A stretch of 64,000 nt of DNA from Eudorina sp. 2006-703-Eu-15 (Eukaryota > Chlorophyta > Chlorophyceae > Chlamydomonadales > Volvocaceae). The position numbers were made by a program, and so were the translations under genes. The stretch spans positions 882,783 through 946,782 of the forward strand of contig BDSI01000040.1 of NCBI GenBank assembly GCA_003117195.1, written 5' to 3'. Every line of letters starts with the position of its first letter. Position 1 is the first letter of the stretch. Shown piece by piece: positions 32,401 to 44,762 of this stretch. Below the pieces are notes generated by a model, which saw only the letters and a program-made list of their open reading frames with translations, was not told the origin of the DNA and ran no database searches.

Positions 32401-35400
32401 CCCGACCTGCCGGAGACGCTGCTGCCCTTCATTCCGTACCCCATCCCTGGAGTGACCAGCCCCATGCTGTACATCGGCATGCTGCACGCCACCTTTGCCT
32501 GGCACATCGAGGACCACTACCTCTACTCCATCAACTATCACCACATGGGGGCACCCAAGACCTGGTGAGAGGCGGGCATGCGGACGGGGGCGGTGAGCCC
32601 TTCCCACAAAATAGGTGCGGAACCTGCCATCCCCCTCATGGAAGGGAGCCTGCCATGGGGAGGCAACCTGTCTGAGTTGACATTGGAAGGAACCTGCCTG
32701 TAGATGCTGCGGTTGCGGCTGCGGCGGCTGCGGCGGGGCGTCTTCTGTGAGGCGCACGCAGCGGGAGAGCGATGCCAACCCCCCTTCCCCCACAGCGGGG
32801 ATGAAATTAAAGAGTCGAGTCCAGGTCGAACTCGGGCATCCGGGTGTATTTGGGTCGTTTTCATTACAACACGCAGGGTCGGGCGGGGTTCTTTTCTAAG
32901 CACGCAGGGACCCCACAGAATACTTGCGTGACGAGGTACCTGTGCATGCCCGGGGGTATGGCAAGGATGTTGACCACGTCCCATCGGGCGCTTCCCGGCG
33001 GGCGCAGGTACTGCATCGCGGGCAGCGACGCAGACTCGTTCGAGCGCGTCGTACTGGAGGAGGTGTACGACCAGGTGGTGGCGGAAGAACGGCGGGCGGG
33101 GGTTCCGGAGCAGCGCGCGCGCGACAAGGGGCTTGACTCGCTGCTGAACAAGACCACGGTCGTGCACCCAAAGCTGCTGATGGAGAAGGGTGAGTAAGCA
33201 CCGAGAGGAAAGGGCCCGGGCCGGGTTGCGGCCGGGATGTGAAATCAGTGGCTTTGGAGTATTGGTCAGCGCATCGTCGCAAGCGGGCCGGGCGGGGTCA
33301 TGAGGCATGTCCGTGACACTCTTTTTCTCTGTTGGGGGGGCATCGCTGTTGATGACCTTGAGAACAAATGGTCAGGCTGACAGTCCCGAGTCCTCCCGCC
33401 GGGGCCCTCGCACGTGCTCTGTACGGCAGGGGTCCGAGTGTACCGCACCGTACAGCACGCGGGCGAGTTCGTGGTGACCTTTCCCCGGGCGTACCACGCG
33501 GGTTTCAGCCACGGCTTCAACTGCGGCGAGGCAGTCAACTTCGGGATGCACGAATGGCTGCCGTACGCAGCCGCCGCGGACTTGCGGCTGGCGCGCCTGC
33601 GCCGCCGTGTCCTGCTCCCCACCGACAGCGTCACCTGCTGCGCCGCGATGGAGGTCCTGCAGCAGCTGGCGCCCCCGGTGACACCGCAACCACCAGCAGC
33701 AGCGGCAGCAGCAACAGTAACAGCGGCCGATGTGGACGCGGCGTCGGCAGCGGCAGCGGAGGCGTCGGCAGCGAAATCCGGGTCAGGAGGCCAGGAGGGG
33801 AAGGGCGCTGCTGCGCGACTGAAGTTGCGTCCACGGCCGGGACAGGCCTCAGGCCGCGGATCGCGGCGCGTCGATGGCGCCGGTTCCGGAGCTGCGATCC
33901 CGGCCAGTGGGCCCTCGTCGTACCCGTCGCGCAGCGGCGCCCGGCAACAGCAGCAGCAGTCTCCGAAAGAGGTAGAAGCGGACGAGACGGAAACGGAGAC
34001 GGAGACGGAGACCGAGGAGGATGCGGCAGCAGCGGCCGAGGAGGAAGGCACGCCGCAGCGGGGCTACCGGCCCTGCCGGATGCTGGAGGTTTCGGAGCGC
34101 AGGGACGAGTCTCTGCGGTCTGCCCTGGCAGCGGCACTGGCGGAGGGCCGCGCGGGCACGCCGCCGCCGCACCTCAGCGCGCTGATCAGCTTCTGGCGGC
34201 TGGTCCGCCGGCACATGACGCTCGTGAGTAGGACACAAGTCGGTTGCCAGGCGGGGCACTCGGTACACCCTTCGGTCCTCGGCCTTTTTTCGCTCCAGCC
34301 CCCGCGTCTTCCGGGCCGGAACGCTGCGTTGCTTATTGGTCTGGGTTAGGCGCAGTTCAGCTCGATGAAACCTAGTGGCGAAAAGCGGTGCTCCCCGCTG
34401 GCCTGAACTGGAATGGAAGGTCACTGCCATGCCATGTAACCGCCACGCATGTCGCCCGCGGCACGGCGTGGCGGCCGACCTGTAATAAAAGTGTGCCCAC
34501 GGCTCCAGAACAAATGTTTATCAATGTCCTTAACCCCCCGGCTGCAACCAACCGGCCTTCCCCTCGGCCCTTTATTTTGCTGCTCCCGCTGCACCACCTC
34601 GCTCCCGTCGTGACCCACAGGTGGATATCCTCGTGCGGCGGGGCGCCACGCTCTCAGAGTCACACTCGGACGCGGAGGACACGGTGTGCTCGCGCTGCGA
34701 GACCAGCTGCTTCCTGGGGTATGCCTCTGCGGCCGCCGCCGTCGCCGCATCCGCCGCCTCGCAGGACGATGAGGACGACGAGGTCGCCATGTGCCGCTGC
34801 GTGGCCTGTGCCGCCGCGGCGTCACAGCCGCAGCGCTCCGAGCAGCAGTCGCAGCGGCAGCCATCGCCCCCGCCAGCGGCCGCGGCAGCGGCAACGGCGA
34901 CTGCAGCCAACGACCTCGTCGTCCATCTCAACCGCCGCCTTCGGACCTTCGTGCCCTGGGTGCAGATCTTGGACGGGTGCCTCTGCTCGTACGACGGCCC
35001 CGAAACCGTGTTGGACTGCCCCGGTACCGGGACGCAGGAGGCGCGGCTGTACGGCGACGTGAGCGGCCTGCAGCCTGAGGACTATGGGTGGGGCCGTCCG
35101 TACGACTGGTCGGGCCTCGCCCGCGCATGGCCGTGGCCGTGGCCAGACGTGCCCGCTGCATACCCGCCGCCCTCTCCGACAGATGCGGTCCCTGAGCCGG
35201 CCGCGGAAGCGGGGGCCGCTGCTGAAGTGGCGGCGGCCGCTTCGGCCGTTTCCATGTCTTCTCACGGTCGGTGCGGCGCCGCAGACATTGAGGTGTGCGC
35301 GGGTGTGGAGGCGGTCCCCAAGGGCACCGCAGGGACGGCTACCGACGCCGAGCTCGCCGCGGCAGCACGCGGGGACGCCAACCTGCATCAGACGCACCGA

Positions 35401-37475
35401 GAACCTGATGATGTCTCGGCCAGGGCAGGGGCGGTTTTGCCACCAGGCATCCCAGGCCCGGACGCTGGCGGCGGCGGCGGCGGTGAGGGCACACAGCCGT
35501 ACACGTGCTCGCGCTCAGCCACATGTCGCACATCCGCCAGTGGAGTCGGTGACGCTGACGCTGGCGACGGGGGTGCCGGCGACGGAGGTACCAGCGACGC
35601 CGGCGGTGGTGGCGGCGGCGGCGGTAGGGTCAGCGGCGGCGGCGGCGTCTCTGAGCCCGGATTCGAGAGGTCCAGCTCGTCCAATGACAACGTGCCGCTT
35701 GCCTTGCTGGCGGCCAAGGTCTTCGCTGCGAACAGAAAGCGGCAGAAGGGCGGCGCCGGTTCTGGCAGCCCGCGGGGTCAGCAGTTGGCACGGAGTCGGA
35801 TGCCGTCAGGGTCGGGGGCAGCAGCGCCAACACCGGCAACAGTAGCAGCGGCGACGGCGACGGCCGCGTCGCCCCGGTCTCGGTTGGCGCGGCCGGCGGC
35901 CGCCCCTCCCGCGGCACAGGGCGCGTGCAAGGGGACCGCGGCTGCCAGCGGGGCAAGCGCCGCAGTGCAACAACCGGTGGTGGTGGTGGCGGTGGGCGTG
36001 GCAGCAGACAAAATGGGCGCAGGTGTGGGCGCGGGTCTGGGTGAGGGTGCGTGTGGGGCGTCCAGTTCGACGGCGGCCGCGGCGGCGGCGGTGGCGGCGG
36101 TAGGACCCTCGGCGCCCGAATGTGCCACTGGCAGCGCGTGCGCCGGGTTACCGGGAGGCGGATGCACGCCCCAGGAGGCGCCGGGTGCGTCACCGGAGGG
36201 TCATCCGAGGCAGCAGCCGCAGCAGCCGCAGCAGCCGCAGCAGCCGCAGCAGCCGCAGCAGCCGCAGCAGCCACAGCAGCCACAGCAGCAGCCGCAGCGA
36301 CTGCAGCGGCAGGCGCTGGGCGCTCCGCTGCTGGGTAAGCGCTCGCGGTCGTCCACGGGCGGCAAGACCTCCCCCACGGCTGCAGTTGCCATCCGCGCCC
36401 TGGGCAGTGGCAGTGACGCGCCCCCCGCGCTGCCGGCTGCCGTGTCGGCTGCGGGCAAGGGCCACCGCCCCGGCCAGCGCCCCTGGAAGTGCCGTTCCCT
36501 GCAGGAGCTGGTGCGGGTGCTCCCCACAGTGACTCTTCCGCCTCGGAAGCGCCTGCCCGCGGACCAGGTCCCCGCCGCCGCAGCAGCCGACGCCGCGGCG
36601 GTGGCAGCCCTGGCCGACCTCGGCCAGTGCGGTGCCTACCCGGCGCCAGACATGGAGATGGCGGTAAGGGCGGTCCGGCCTGTGGATTTCGGTTTTGGTG
36701 AGGACGGAGACCTGGCCCTGACCTGCGATGCCCGTTCGCCGCACAGCAGCGGCGGAGCTACGGTGCCGGGCCAGGCGGGGCAGCGGGGGCAGCTGCTGGG
36801 TGCGGCGTTGAGCTCCGTGGACAGCCGGCTGGGACCGCGGGGCCTGGACGGGGCGGACGGCGCCGGGGAGCTCGAGGATTTCGGCGCGGGGCTGCTGCTG
36901 CCGACCGGCGGCTCCGATGCGGCGGTCGGCGAGCTCGACATGGACTGGGTGTGTGGGTTGGGCTTGGAGGCGGATGCCTTCGTCACCGCCGCGGCGGCTG
37001 CGGCGGTGGGCGGTGAGGAGGAGGCGGTGGCGGCACGGCAGGGGGGTGCCCCGGCGACCTGCGGCGGCGGCGGGGCGCATGGGTCTATGCCGTCCGAGTG
37101 TGGACTGGGGTCGACCGTCGTGGTGCTGTCACCGGCGGACTGCTGGTGGACGCTGCAGCCCTCACAGTCGGAGTCGCAAGCTCTGCAACCGGAGCAGCAG
37201 CAGCAGCAACAACCGGCGGAGCGGCGCCAGCAGTCGCAAAGACCAGACCATCCGCCTCAGATGCAGCCGGAATGGCGGCCATCCGCGTCTCAGGGCTGGT
37301 GTCAGCCGCAGCCACAGCAGCAGCAACCGCAGCAGCCGCAGCAACAGCCACAGCAGCAGCAGCAGCCTCATTACCTGCAGTCACAGCAATGCCCTCTACA
37401 GCAGCCAACGTCTCTGCCAGGATCGCAACAGCCGCCGCGGCCTGACCAGGAATGGAAGTTGCAATCTCATCACAT

Positions 37476-37507
<32 letters not shown>

Positions 37508-37820
37508 CGCTGCAGCTCTCGCGCGACTTCCTGGGAATGATGGCGGGAACGGGAGCAGGCTCATGTGCCGGTCAACGGCACTTGGCCATCGCTGACCAGC
37601 CCGCCGAACCGCCGCCGGCCCCGGCCAGTTGGGACCCACATGCGCGTCTGACACCGTCGCTGCAGCCTCAAGGAGACATACATTGGGCCCCTCCACAGCC
37701 ACAGCCACAGCAGCAGCCGCATGCACAGCAGCAGAACCCACATTCACAGCAGCAGAACCCACATCCGCAGCAGCAGCAGCAGCAGAACCCACATCCACAG
37801 CAGCAGCCACATCCACATCC

Positions 37821-37852
<32 letters not shown>

Positions 37853-40800
37853 CTAGCCACCGCACCCACCGTCAGAACATCGCAGGGGGGCTGGGACTGC
37901 CGGGCGCGGCGACTGCGCCCGCACCCGCATCGGCAACAGATGGGCGATTCGGCGAGCCGCAACCCTCTTTCCCGCACCCCTCCGCCTCGTCTCTGCAGCT
38001 GCAGCTGCAGCTGGACTCTTCCATTCTGCGCTGCATGCTAGCCAACCACTCGGGGCTGCTGCTGCAGCGGCTCTGGGACGCCCACGTGGGCCAGGAGCTG
38101 CTGATGCCAGGGACCGGCCCCGGCGCCGCCCCTCCCGCCGTCGCGGTGCCGCTGACGGCGGTCACGGCAGCGCCGCCGTACATCAGCGCGCCCCACGGGC
38201 CGCACGGACTGCACCTGCGGTACAGCAGGCACGTGCTGACGGCGGCGGCGGGCGGCGCCAAGCCGGGTGGCATCCAGCCGGGCTTGGACGGCGCGTGGCT
38301 GCTGCGCGCGGATGAGGTGATGGGCGTCTTGGCGCGCCTTACCCCCGGCTCGGAGCCGCCGGTGGTGGCGACGGGCGGCGTGTCGGCGCAGCTGGAGGCG
38401 CTGTGCATGATGCTGTGGTGGTGGCTGCGGATGCCGGGGCGGCCGCTGCGGGTCCAGCCGCCCGACCTCCACCTGCTCCAGCAGCAGCAGCAGTACGCTC
38501 CGTCGTGGGCGCGGCTGAGCTGGCCTCATGTGGTGCTGTCGGTGGAGCAGCTGGCGCACATGGCGCACGCGCTGGCGGGGGCGGGGGCGCAGCAGACGGA
38601 GCTGGCGGAGGACGTGCGATGGTGGGTGGGTGGCTGGCGGTGTCGGGGCGGGTACAGCTGCGGGCGTTCTGAGGTCTCGATCATGCGCCTCGATGGTTTG
38701 AGGGTCAGGTCTCAGGGGCCGAGGCGTCCGAGGTCGGAAGGGCCACATTGGCTCAGGATCGGAGACAGGATATCAGCGGGACGGGATCCGCAAAAGACCT
38801 TGGGGCATGACGGGATCTGAGGCCTGTGAGGCTACCACCTACGAGCGCTTGAGGGGCAATGGGGCATCTTGGTGTCAAGGGAGGAGCTCAGGTGCCTGGA
38901 TGGGGGCCTGGATTCACACGTGCCTAGTATTTACATCAACGAGCGTCACGATGGACTGGGGGCGTCGTCTGTAAGGATCCGGATGTCAGGATCCGGATGT
39001 ACGGATCAAGGGGAGCCGGCCCTCGGAGGGCGCTGTCTGGTGGTGCTTCAGTCCCAGTCCCACCCTCCTAGCTGACCCTGGCGCCACCCCGTGTGCCTCC
39101 GCGACGCCCCCGCTGCGCTGCGGCCCCACCTGCACGCACCCTCCCTCAGGCTCTACTGCGACCTCCTGCCGGAGCGCGGCCACGCGGCTGTGCTGCCCGC
39201 GGGTTTCCCCCGGGTCATGGGTCTGTCTCATCGGGATCCACCCTCCCTGGAGCAGCACCCTCCATACAGACCCTCGGACCCGCAGACCAGCAGCGGACCC
39301 GTGGGTCAGTCGGTGCCGACGGGACCCGTTCTGAGTCACATGGCGCGGACGGGACCCACGGGTCAACCGGCGTTAACACGATCACCGCCCCACGCAGCCC
39401 AGCTGGTACCGCCCCGCCTCGGCGGAGAGGCGGACGCCCCTCTGCAGCACCACAGCTACGGCCGCTGTTCCCTGGAGCCGCAGCCCCAGGGCGGCCCGCC
39501 CGGCCCCGCCGGCCGACTTTCCCGGTCTGGCTTCGGAGCCCCCGCGGCCGGTGTCCTCTTGCCCGAGTCGCCCTTCGCGGCCTTTGCGGAGTCGCCCTTC
39601 GCGGCCTTTGCCAAGGGAGGGAACCAGCCAGTGGCGCATGGGGCGGCGGAGCCGCTCCGTGCGCCGCAACTCCAGCCGCCACTCCAGCCGCCGCGGGTGA
39701 ACCCACCACCACCACCACCACCACCATCGCCGTCGCCGTCGCCGTCGCCGCGCCAGCAGCGCCCTGAACTGGCCCCCTTACGGGCGGTTGTGGCGCCCGG
39801 CCCCGCGGCGCTCATGTCGTTCCCGCAGCCGGACACGGACCCGCGGTCCGGCTCACTACCACCCAAGGCGCCGCCGGCTGTGCCGCCGGCTGTGCCGCGG
39901 GTGTCCGTGGCGCACCCCGAGGTGCTGGTCCTGGGGACGCACGCGTCCGCGGTGCTGTGTCAGGGGCGTCCGCTCGATGCGCGGCCGTGGGCCTCCCGCG
40001 GACGCACTCCAGCTGTCAGCGGCGTCGAAGGGCCCGCCGCTGGTCCCGGCGGTGCGGCAGAGCCGGGCCCAGCGGCCGTGACCCGGGGCCTGGGGGTGGC
40101 GGTGATGATGGGGATGGCGGCAGCGCTGGTCCCGGGTCCCTGTCTGGGCCCCAGTGGGGAAATGTTTGAGCTCGGCCCGGGCCCGGAGCCGTCACACGGT
40201 GCGGTGCCTTGGCCGCATGCGGTGCCCTCGCCCGTGCAGCCGTCACAGCCGCTGCAGCAGCAGCAGTCGCTGGAATCACGGCGGGCTGGTGCAGATTGCG
40301 AGACCCGTGTGTCGGGCGACGCGGCGTGCCTCGTCAGCGGCCCGGGTGCGACGGCCAGCGGCGGCGGCGGCGGCGGCGGCGGTTGTGGCGCCGCGGCGGA
40401 CGCTGTCCCATCCGCGGCTGAGCCGGCGGCGACCGGGGACTGTGCCGGGATCCGCTGCGCCGAGAGCGCGGTGCCGCAGAGCGCCTCTCCGACGTCCGCG
40501 CCCGAGTCGTCGCCGACGCTGCCCTGGCCGCCCTCAGCCAGCGACGCCGCGACGCCGTGCGCGCACCCCACATCCATATCCCAGGCGGCCGGACCGCAGC
40601 CGCAGCAGCAGCCGCATGACGGCCCCGGCGTGGTCTCGGAGCAGCCCCTCCCGTCCTTCGAATGGCTTTCCGCCGCGTCGCCGGCCGCGGAAGCAGTCGA
40701 TCTGGGCAAGGGCTGCAATGAGCGGCGCGCCCCTGCCGCACCGCCCTGCGGGCCGCAATCTTCCGATGAGTGCCACCCGGCGCCGCAGCCCGGTCGCAGC

Positions 40801-42105
40801 GATGTGCTCTGCGGGGAGCCTCGTCCGGGGCTGGAGGGGTGCGGCAGCGCAGCGGACGATACCCTCGACGACCGACGACCCGGCGGCGGCGGCGGCGGCA
40901 TGTCGCCCTGGTGCGACGCGCACGGCACCGGGCAGCAGGACGTGGACGGGGAGGGGGATACGGACTGGGTGGCCCTCTGCGCAGCTGCAGGCGGCGACGA
41001 GGGGCGGGAGCTGGCGCAGGCAGCGGTGGGAGAGGGACCCGTGCTGTCACCGGCGCCGCCGCCGCCGACCGCGCGGTCGCCGCAGCCGCAGCCGGAGCAG
41101 CATTCGGTGCCGTCGCCGCAGCCGCAGCCGCCGCAGCAGCAACCGCAGCCGTCGCCCCAGCAACAGACCCACATGCTCCAACCGCAGCAGCGAGATGTGC
41201 TGCTGCACTTATCTTCGGCTTCTCAGCAGCACCAGCACCAGCAGTCCAGCTTGCAGCGGGCCCCTGCCCCTACGGCTGCGCCGACCGTGGAGCTGCATTT
41301 TCACGTCAAACCGGCGTTCCCCCGGCTGTCTCAGACTCAACCGCCGCAGATTCGGCTGCAGCCACTGCATCAACAGCATCCCCCGCAACACGACACCCAG
41401 CAACAGCACCACTCACACCCCCAGAACCAACCGCAGTCGCAGCTGCAGGATGAGCAGCATCGGCTGCGGCCGCTCCTAGGGCCGGGGCCGGGACCGGGAC
41501 CGGGACCGGCACAAGTGCCCGGCCCTAGCGGACTGCGCGCCTCCTGGCAGGCCCCCGCGCTGTCCAACACCTGCGCCGCGGGGTACGCGCCCGCGCCCGA
41601 GTCGGCCACCACCATGGCCGGCGGCCACCTGCCGGCCTCGTCGGTCGGTCCGTCGGTCGGGGGCTGCCCCGGTGCGGTCCTGTACGGGTCTTCTGAGCTG
41701 TCGCTGCCCTCGTGGTCCGGGGGGCTGAAGGCGGCGGTTCTGGAGCGCAACCAGGCGGTGGTCGCGCAGCTGGGGGGAGCCGGCCAGCAGCAGCCGGGCC
41801 CAGCGTCGTGGCCCGTGTGGCTGTCGGGCTCGGGCGGAGGCGGGGAGCTGCCGCAGTCATTGCAGCCCAACCCCAGACCTCATTCCCAAATGCAGACCCA
41901 GACCCAGATCCAGATTCAGATTCAGAACCATAGCCAGATCCAGAACCAGATCCAGAGCCACATCCAGAACCACATCCAGAGCCACCAGCCATTCGCGGTC
42001 TTGGCGGACAGGCGGGGCTCGATGTCCGTCCCTGTCGCGGGTCCGGCAGCGGGTTTGGTCGCACAGGAGACGCCGTGGACGAACCGCGTGGGCTCTGCAT
42101 CGTGA
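29417..42105 (+). CDS. JmjN/JmjC-domain histone lysine demethylase with Cys-rich motif and very long Gln-rich tail
   Basis: Nuclear Fe(II)/2-oxoglutarate dioxygenase expected to remove methyl groups from histone lysines. Exons: 29417-29536, 29615-29762, 29840-29889, 30145-30201, 30366-30467, 30684-30742, 31227-31320, 31907-32113, 32395-32564, 33008-33189, 33430-34223, 34621-38621, 39150-42105; 2,979 residues. JmjN spans about 60-105 ([20 protein letters not shown], then [11 protein letters not shown]). The JmjC core has iron ligands His316 and Glu318 ([18 protein letters not shown]), Lys334 (PKTWY) and His419 ([21 protein letters not shown]), so the active site looks intact. Exon 34621 opens with CSRCETSCF and CRCVAC, like the C5HC2 finger of KDM5/JMJ14 enzymes; no ARID, PHD or FYR domain was recognised. 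The rest is poly-Gln, Ala and Pro. The start at 29417 is the first ATG and precedes JmjN closely. The 3' end is doubtful (see findings). H3K4 specificity is inference. Confidence 0.85.
30781..30825 (+). repeat. GATGAG hexanucleotide repeat in a JmjC-gene intron
   Basis: Six to seven units of atgagg/gatgag, between exons 30684-30742 and 31227-31320. Non-coding by phase. Confidence 0.75.
36204..36300 (+). repeat. (CCGCAGCAG)n repeat encoding Pro-Gln-Gln in the JmjC gene
   Basis: About ten nine-base units within exon 34621-38621, translating as repeated QQP. Further CAG runs encoding poly-Gln occur at about 37194-37210, 37480-37505 and 37826-37852. Confidence 0.85.
41887..41990 (+). repeat. CAGATCCAGA-type repeat encoding QIQNQIQ-like peptides
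   Basis: Imperfect 6- and 12-base units give an alternating Gln-Ile/Thr/Asn/Ser tract just before the apparent C-terminus of the JmjC protein. Confidence 0.75.
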
Positions 42106-43084
42106 CTCGGTGAGGTAGGCCTGGGATATCTGGATCTACACTGTGGGGGGAGGCGGAGGAGAGGGCGGGTGAGGGCGCCGCATACGGTACACATGCTATG
42201 CTGCGGCCCACTCCCCTGTGCCTGCCTACCCAGTTGTGTTGGGGAAGTGCCCGTCTGGCTGCTGGGGCCTTGGTCGCTGAGTACCCGTTTATTGCGCGCT
42301 GTAAACGAGCTGTGCGCAGAAGGGCAGCCGCGACCGCAGTCCAGCAGCGCGGGTCGGTGCATCTCCGTTGCGCGAAGGGGATGTGGGTCGCGTTGGGGCC
42401 GAATTACTCGCGCAGGCAGAAGCACACCTTTGTCGAGCCGGAGTGCGCGCCCGATCGCCGCCATCTGCCTCCTCATGCAGGCAAGGGCCCTCTCCGCCGA
42501 TGGCGACTCGGTGGTCACAGCCGATGCCTTCAACGCAATGAGGGCGGGCAAACGCCTGCGAGCTGAGGAGGCGACGCGCGCCCCGGCCGACGGCGGCTGG
42601 CCGCCGGCCCTGGGCAAGATGCAGGTTGGCGCACACACCGGCAGCGGGCCTGCTGGCACCCGGGGGCCGCCCGCTACAGGGGCCCTGGGCTGGCAGCCAC
42701 AGCCCTTGCGGTGGAGTCCGGCCAGTGGCGGACACGGTCGGGTCTCCCGGCCCACCGGATACCCGTGCGACGGGCCGGGCGGGCAGCCGGTCGGCAGCCA
42801 CGGTTCCACCGCCCCCACCGGCGGCATCTTGCAGGGCGCCGCGCGGCAGGAGCAGCGGCCGCCGCGCCACGCGGACACGGCGCAGGAGCAGTGGCCGCAG
42901 CCCCCGCCGGCGTTGATGAGCTTCCAGCCGCGGCAAACCTTCCAGTAGTGCTTGCCACCCGTCTACTGCCGCGTGTACTGCCACGGGGGCAGCTCCACCC
43001 CGGTCAATGCAGGGTCCGCGCTGGCGCAGCCGCGCGAAGGTGCTTCCGCGCCAAGTACTAATTTCTGTAGCAACTGGCTTGCAT
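42106..43084 (+). other. Possible additional 3' exon(s) of the JmjC gene, or 3' UTR
   Basis: A good donor (cg|gtgagg) lies at 42110, just past the apparent stop, and an acceptor (gtgcgcag) ends near 42322. Between 42323 and 42948 plus-strand frames with strong G/C third positions appear, e.g. SVHLRCAKGMWVALGPNYSR and SVVTADAFNAMRAGKRLRAE, in two frames that join only if one C is dropped near 42450. Alternatively this is 3' UTR: a TGTAA occurs at 42300-42304. Minus-strand frames are also open, so composition alone could explain it. Confidence 0.35.
42300..42304 (+). terminator. Candidate TGTAA poly(A) signal for the JmjC gene
   Basis: TGTAA 195 nt past the stop at 42105. If the transcript continues to 42948 or beyond, this one is not used. 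Confidence 0.35.
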
Positions 43085-44762
43085 GATTCTTTGCTGATCG
43101 GTGTTTTCTATGCACCTGTACGTTTTTTTGTGTCATAGCTCAGACTTTGAGCCATGTGTCTTGAAGCACTGGGCTGATGTGGCTCCTTGTGTATCTGGGT
43201 GGGGCCCAGCACGTCAGGGCCTCGCCAAAGGGCCCGGCTGGTATGAGTGGAGCTGGCGTCATTTTGGGGAGCATGGTATGTTACTCGACGGGTGAAAAGA
43301 AGAGAGCCCCTGCGGTGGCGACCCACCTTGAGATGGCTAACGTAATCCGGCGATGGAGGGGGGCAACGCGGGGACAAAGCGGATGGATGAACCCAGTACC
43401 ACATCAGATGGCGCACAGTCGAAAAGAATTGCATGGGGCGTTCTTCACACGGCAAATTTTTTGTTAGATGGCTGCGGCCAAGTATTGGGGTGGTTCGCCA
43501 GGGCGCGGTAAGGCGTAGCAGCGTGTGGAGGCAGACGTCAGCAGCGGGCGGCAGGCACGGGCGGGCCTCTTACCGGAATCACGCGCGGGCCGCAGGAGTA
43601 TGCGGTGGTTTCGACGGCTGATCTTGGACTCCAGGGAGGGAGGACGTTGAAACATCATGGACATGAGAAAGTACGGTCGGTTACCAGTATGCGCGTGGGC
43701 CAAGAGGTCGCGCGATGGAGCACAATACGGTATCTTGATTGCCTTCTGACACCCGGTCCGGGATGCTGTTTAGCTTTGCCTGGTGTATGTGTGTGCTTTT
43801 TTGTGCTCGCTGGGCCGGCTGCAGCACCGACCTGAGGTGCATTGCAGCGAGATCCAATTCACGCACAAGTGGGGAACAGCTCGTCCAACCAAGTCATGGA
43901 CACGTCAGCAACACTTGTGTGCGCAATACAGCGCGGGGCCGTCCTTTCATCGAATGCCTGTTCGTGGGGTGTGCCCGCAAAGCCCTTTCCGTAGTGAGTG
44001 CTGGTTCTGAAGTATTAGTGGGTGGGCAATCGCACAACGTTGGTCATCCATGTTGGAAGAGGTGGGGCAACTGCGCGGTGCTCGCCTGGCCGGGGAGCGG
44101 GCAACATTGCAGGGAGACCAATTTCGGGACACTTTCTGGCCCCTTGTGATGGGTGCCCAGCCTCGGGTGTGAGAACGTGAATGACAGGTTGTGGAGGTCT
44201 CCCCGACCGGACTAGGCGGTGGTGAGACTGGGCATTGGCAGAAAGGTATTCCCCGCCTCAGCTGCGGCGGAAACGTGCCACAGGCCGACTGGATACGTCG
44301 TAACCTACTCTTGTTATGAGTAATGAGCAGGTGGTCCAGGGCTAAGTGCGTCGGGCGCTGCTGTACCCATCGTATATTACGGCCCCTGGCTTGGCTTGCT
44401 TGCGATAGAACACACGGGTCCTCATATCGGGTTTCCCCACCATACAGACACATGCACATCGGCGAGGAGTCGGGGAGGAAGTTGACTAGGGTATGGCCTC
44501 TCATCCTCCTGTGCTGCACGGTGCCTAGGTGTGGTACGGTGTGGTCTTGAAGCTGAGCAGTCGGCCCGAGGTTATCACCGAGGCGATGGCGCATGAGAAG
44601 GGGTCTGTTGACGTCTTGATTGGAGTTTCAGGTGCAGATTTCGCGAAGGTTGTTATGATGACCTGCGTTGCAGTCGTACAATACATCGTACGGAAAGCGG
44701 CAACCATGCTGCAATGCTGGTTCCCTTATACGGCTGTGTGTTTACATGACACCGATGTGAAA
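43085..44762. other. Intergenic region without a recognised gene
   Basis: About 1.7 kb between the JmjC gene and sulfotransferase copy B, less GC-rich than the gene bodies. Open frames are short and resemble nothing I know. It should contain the copy B promoter; no promoter motif or mobile element ends were seen. Confidence 0.45.

Noticed and set aside
40000..41200. Long open minus-strand frames opposite the JmjC gene
   Set aside because: High G/C third positions in the coding strand create open antisense frames; no protein similarity on the minus strand.
44529..44762. Upstream in-frame extension of sulfotransferase copy B
   Set aside because: The extension lacks coding character, and starting at 44763 exposes a clean signal peptide matching the layout of copy A.
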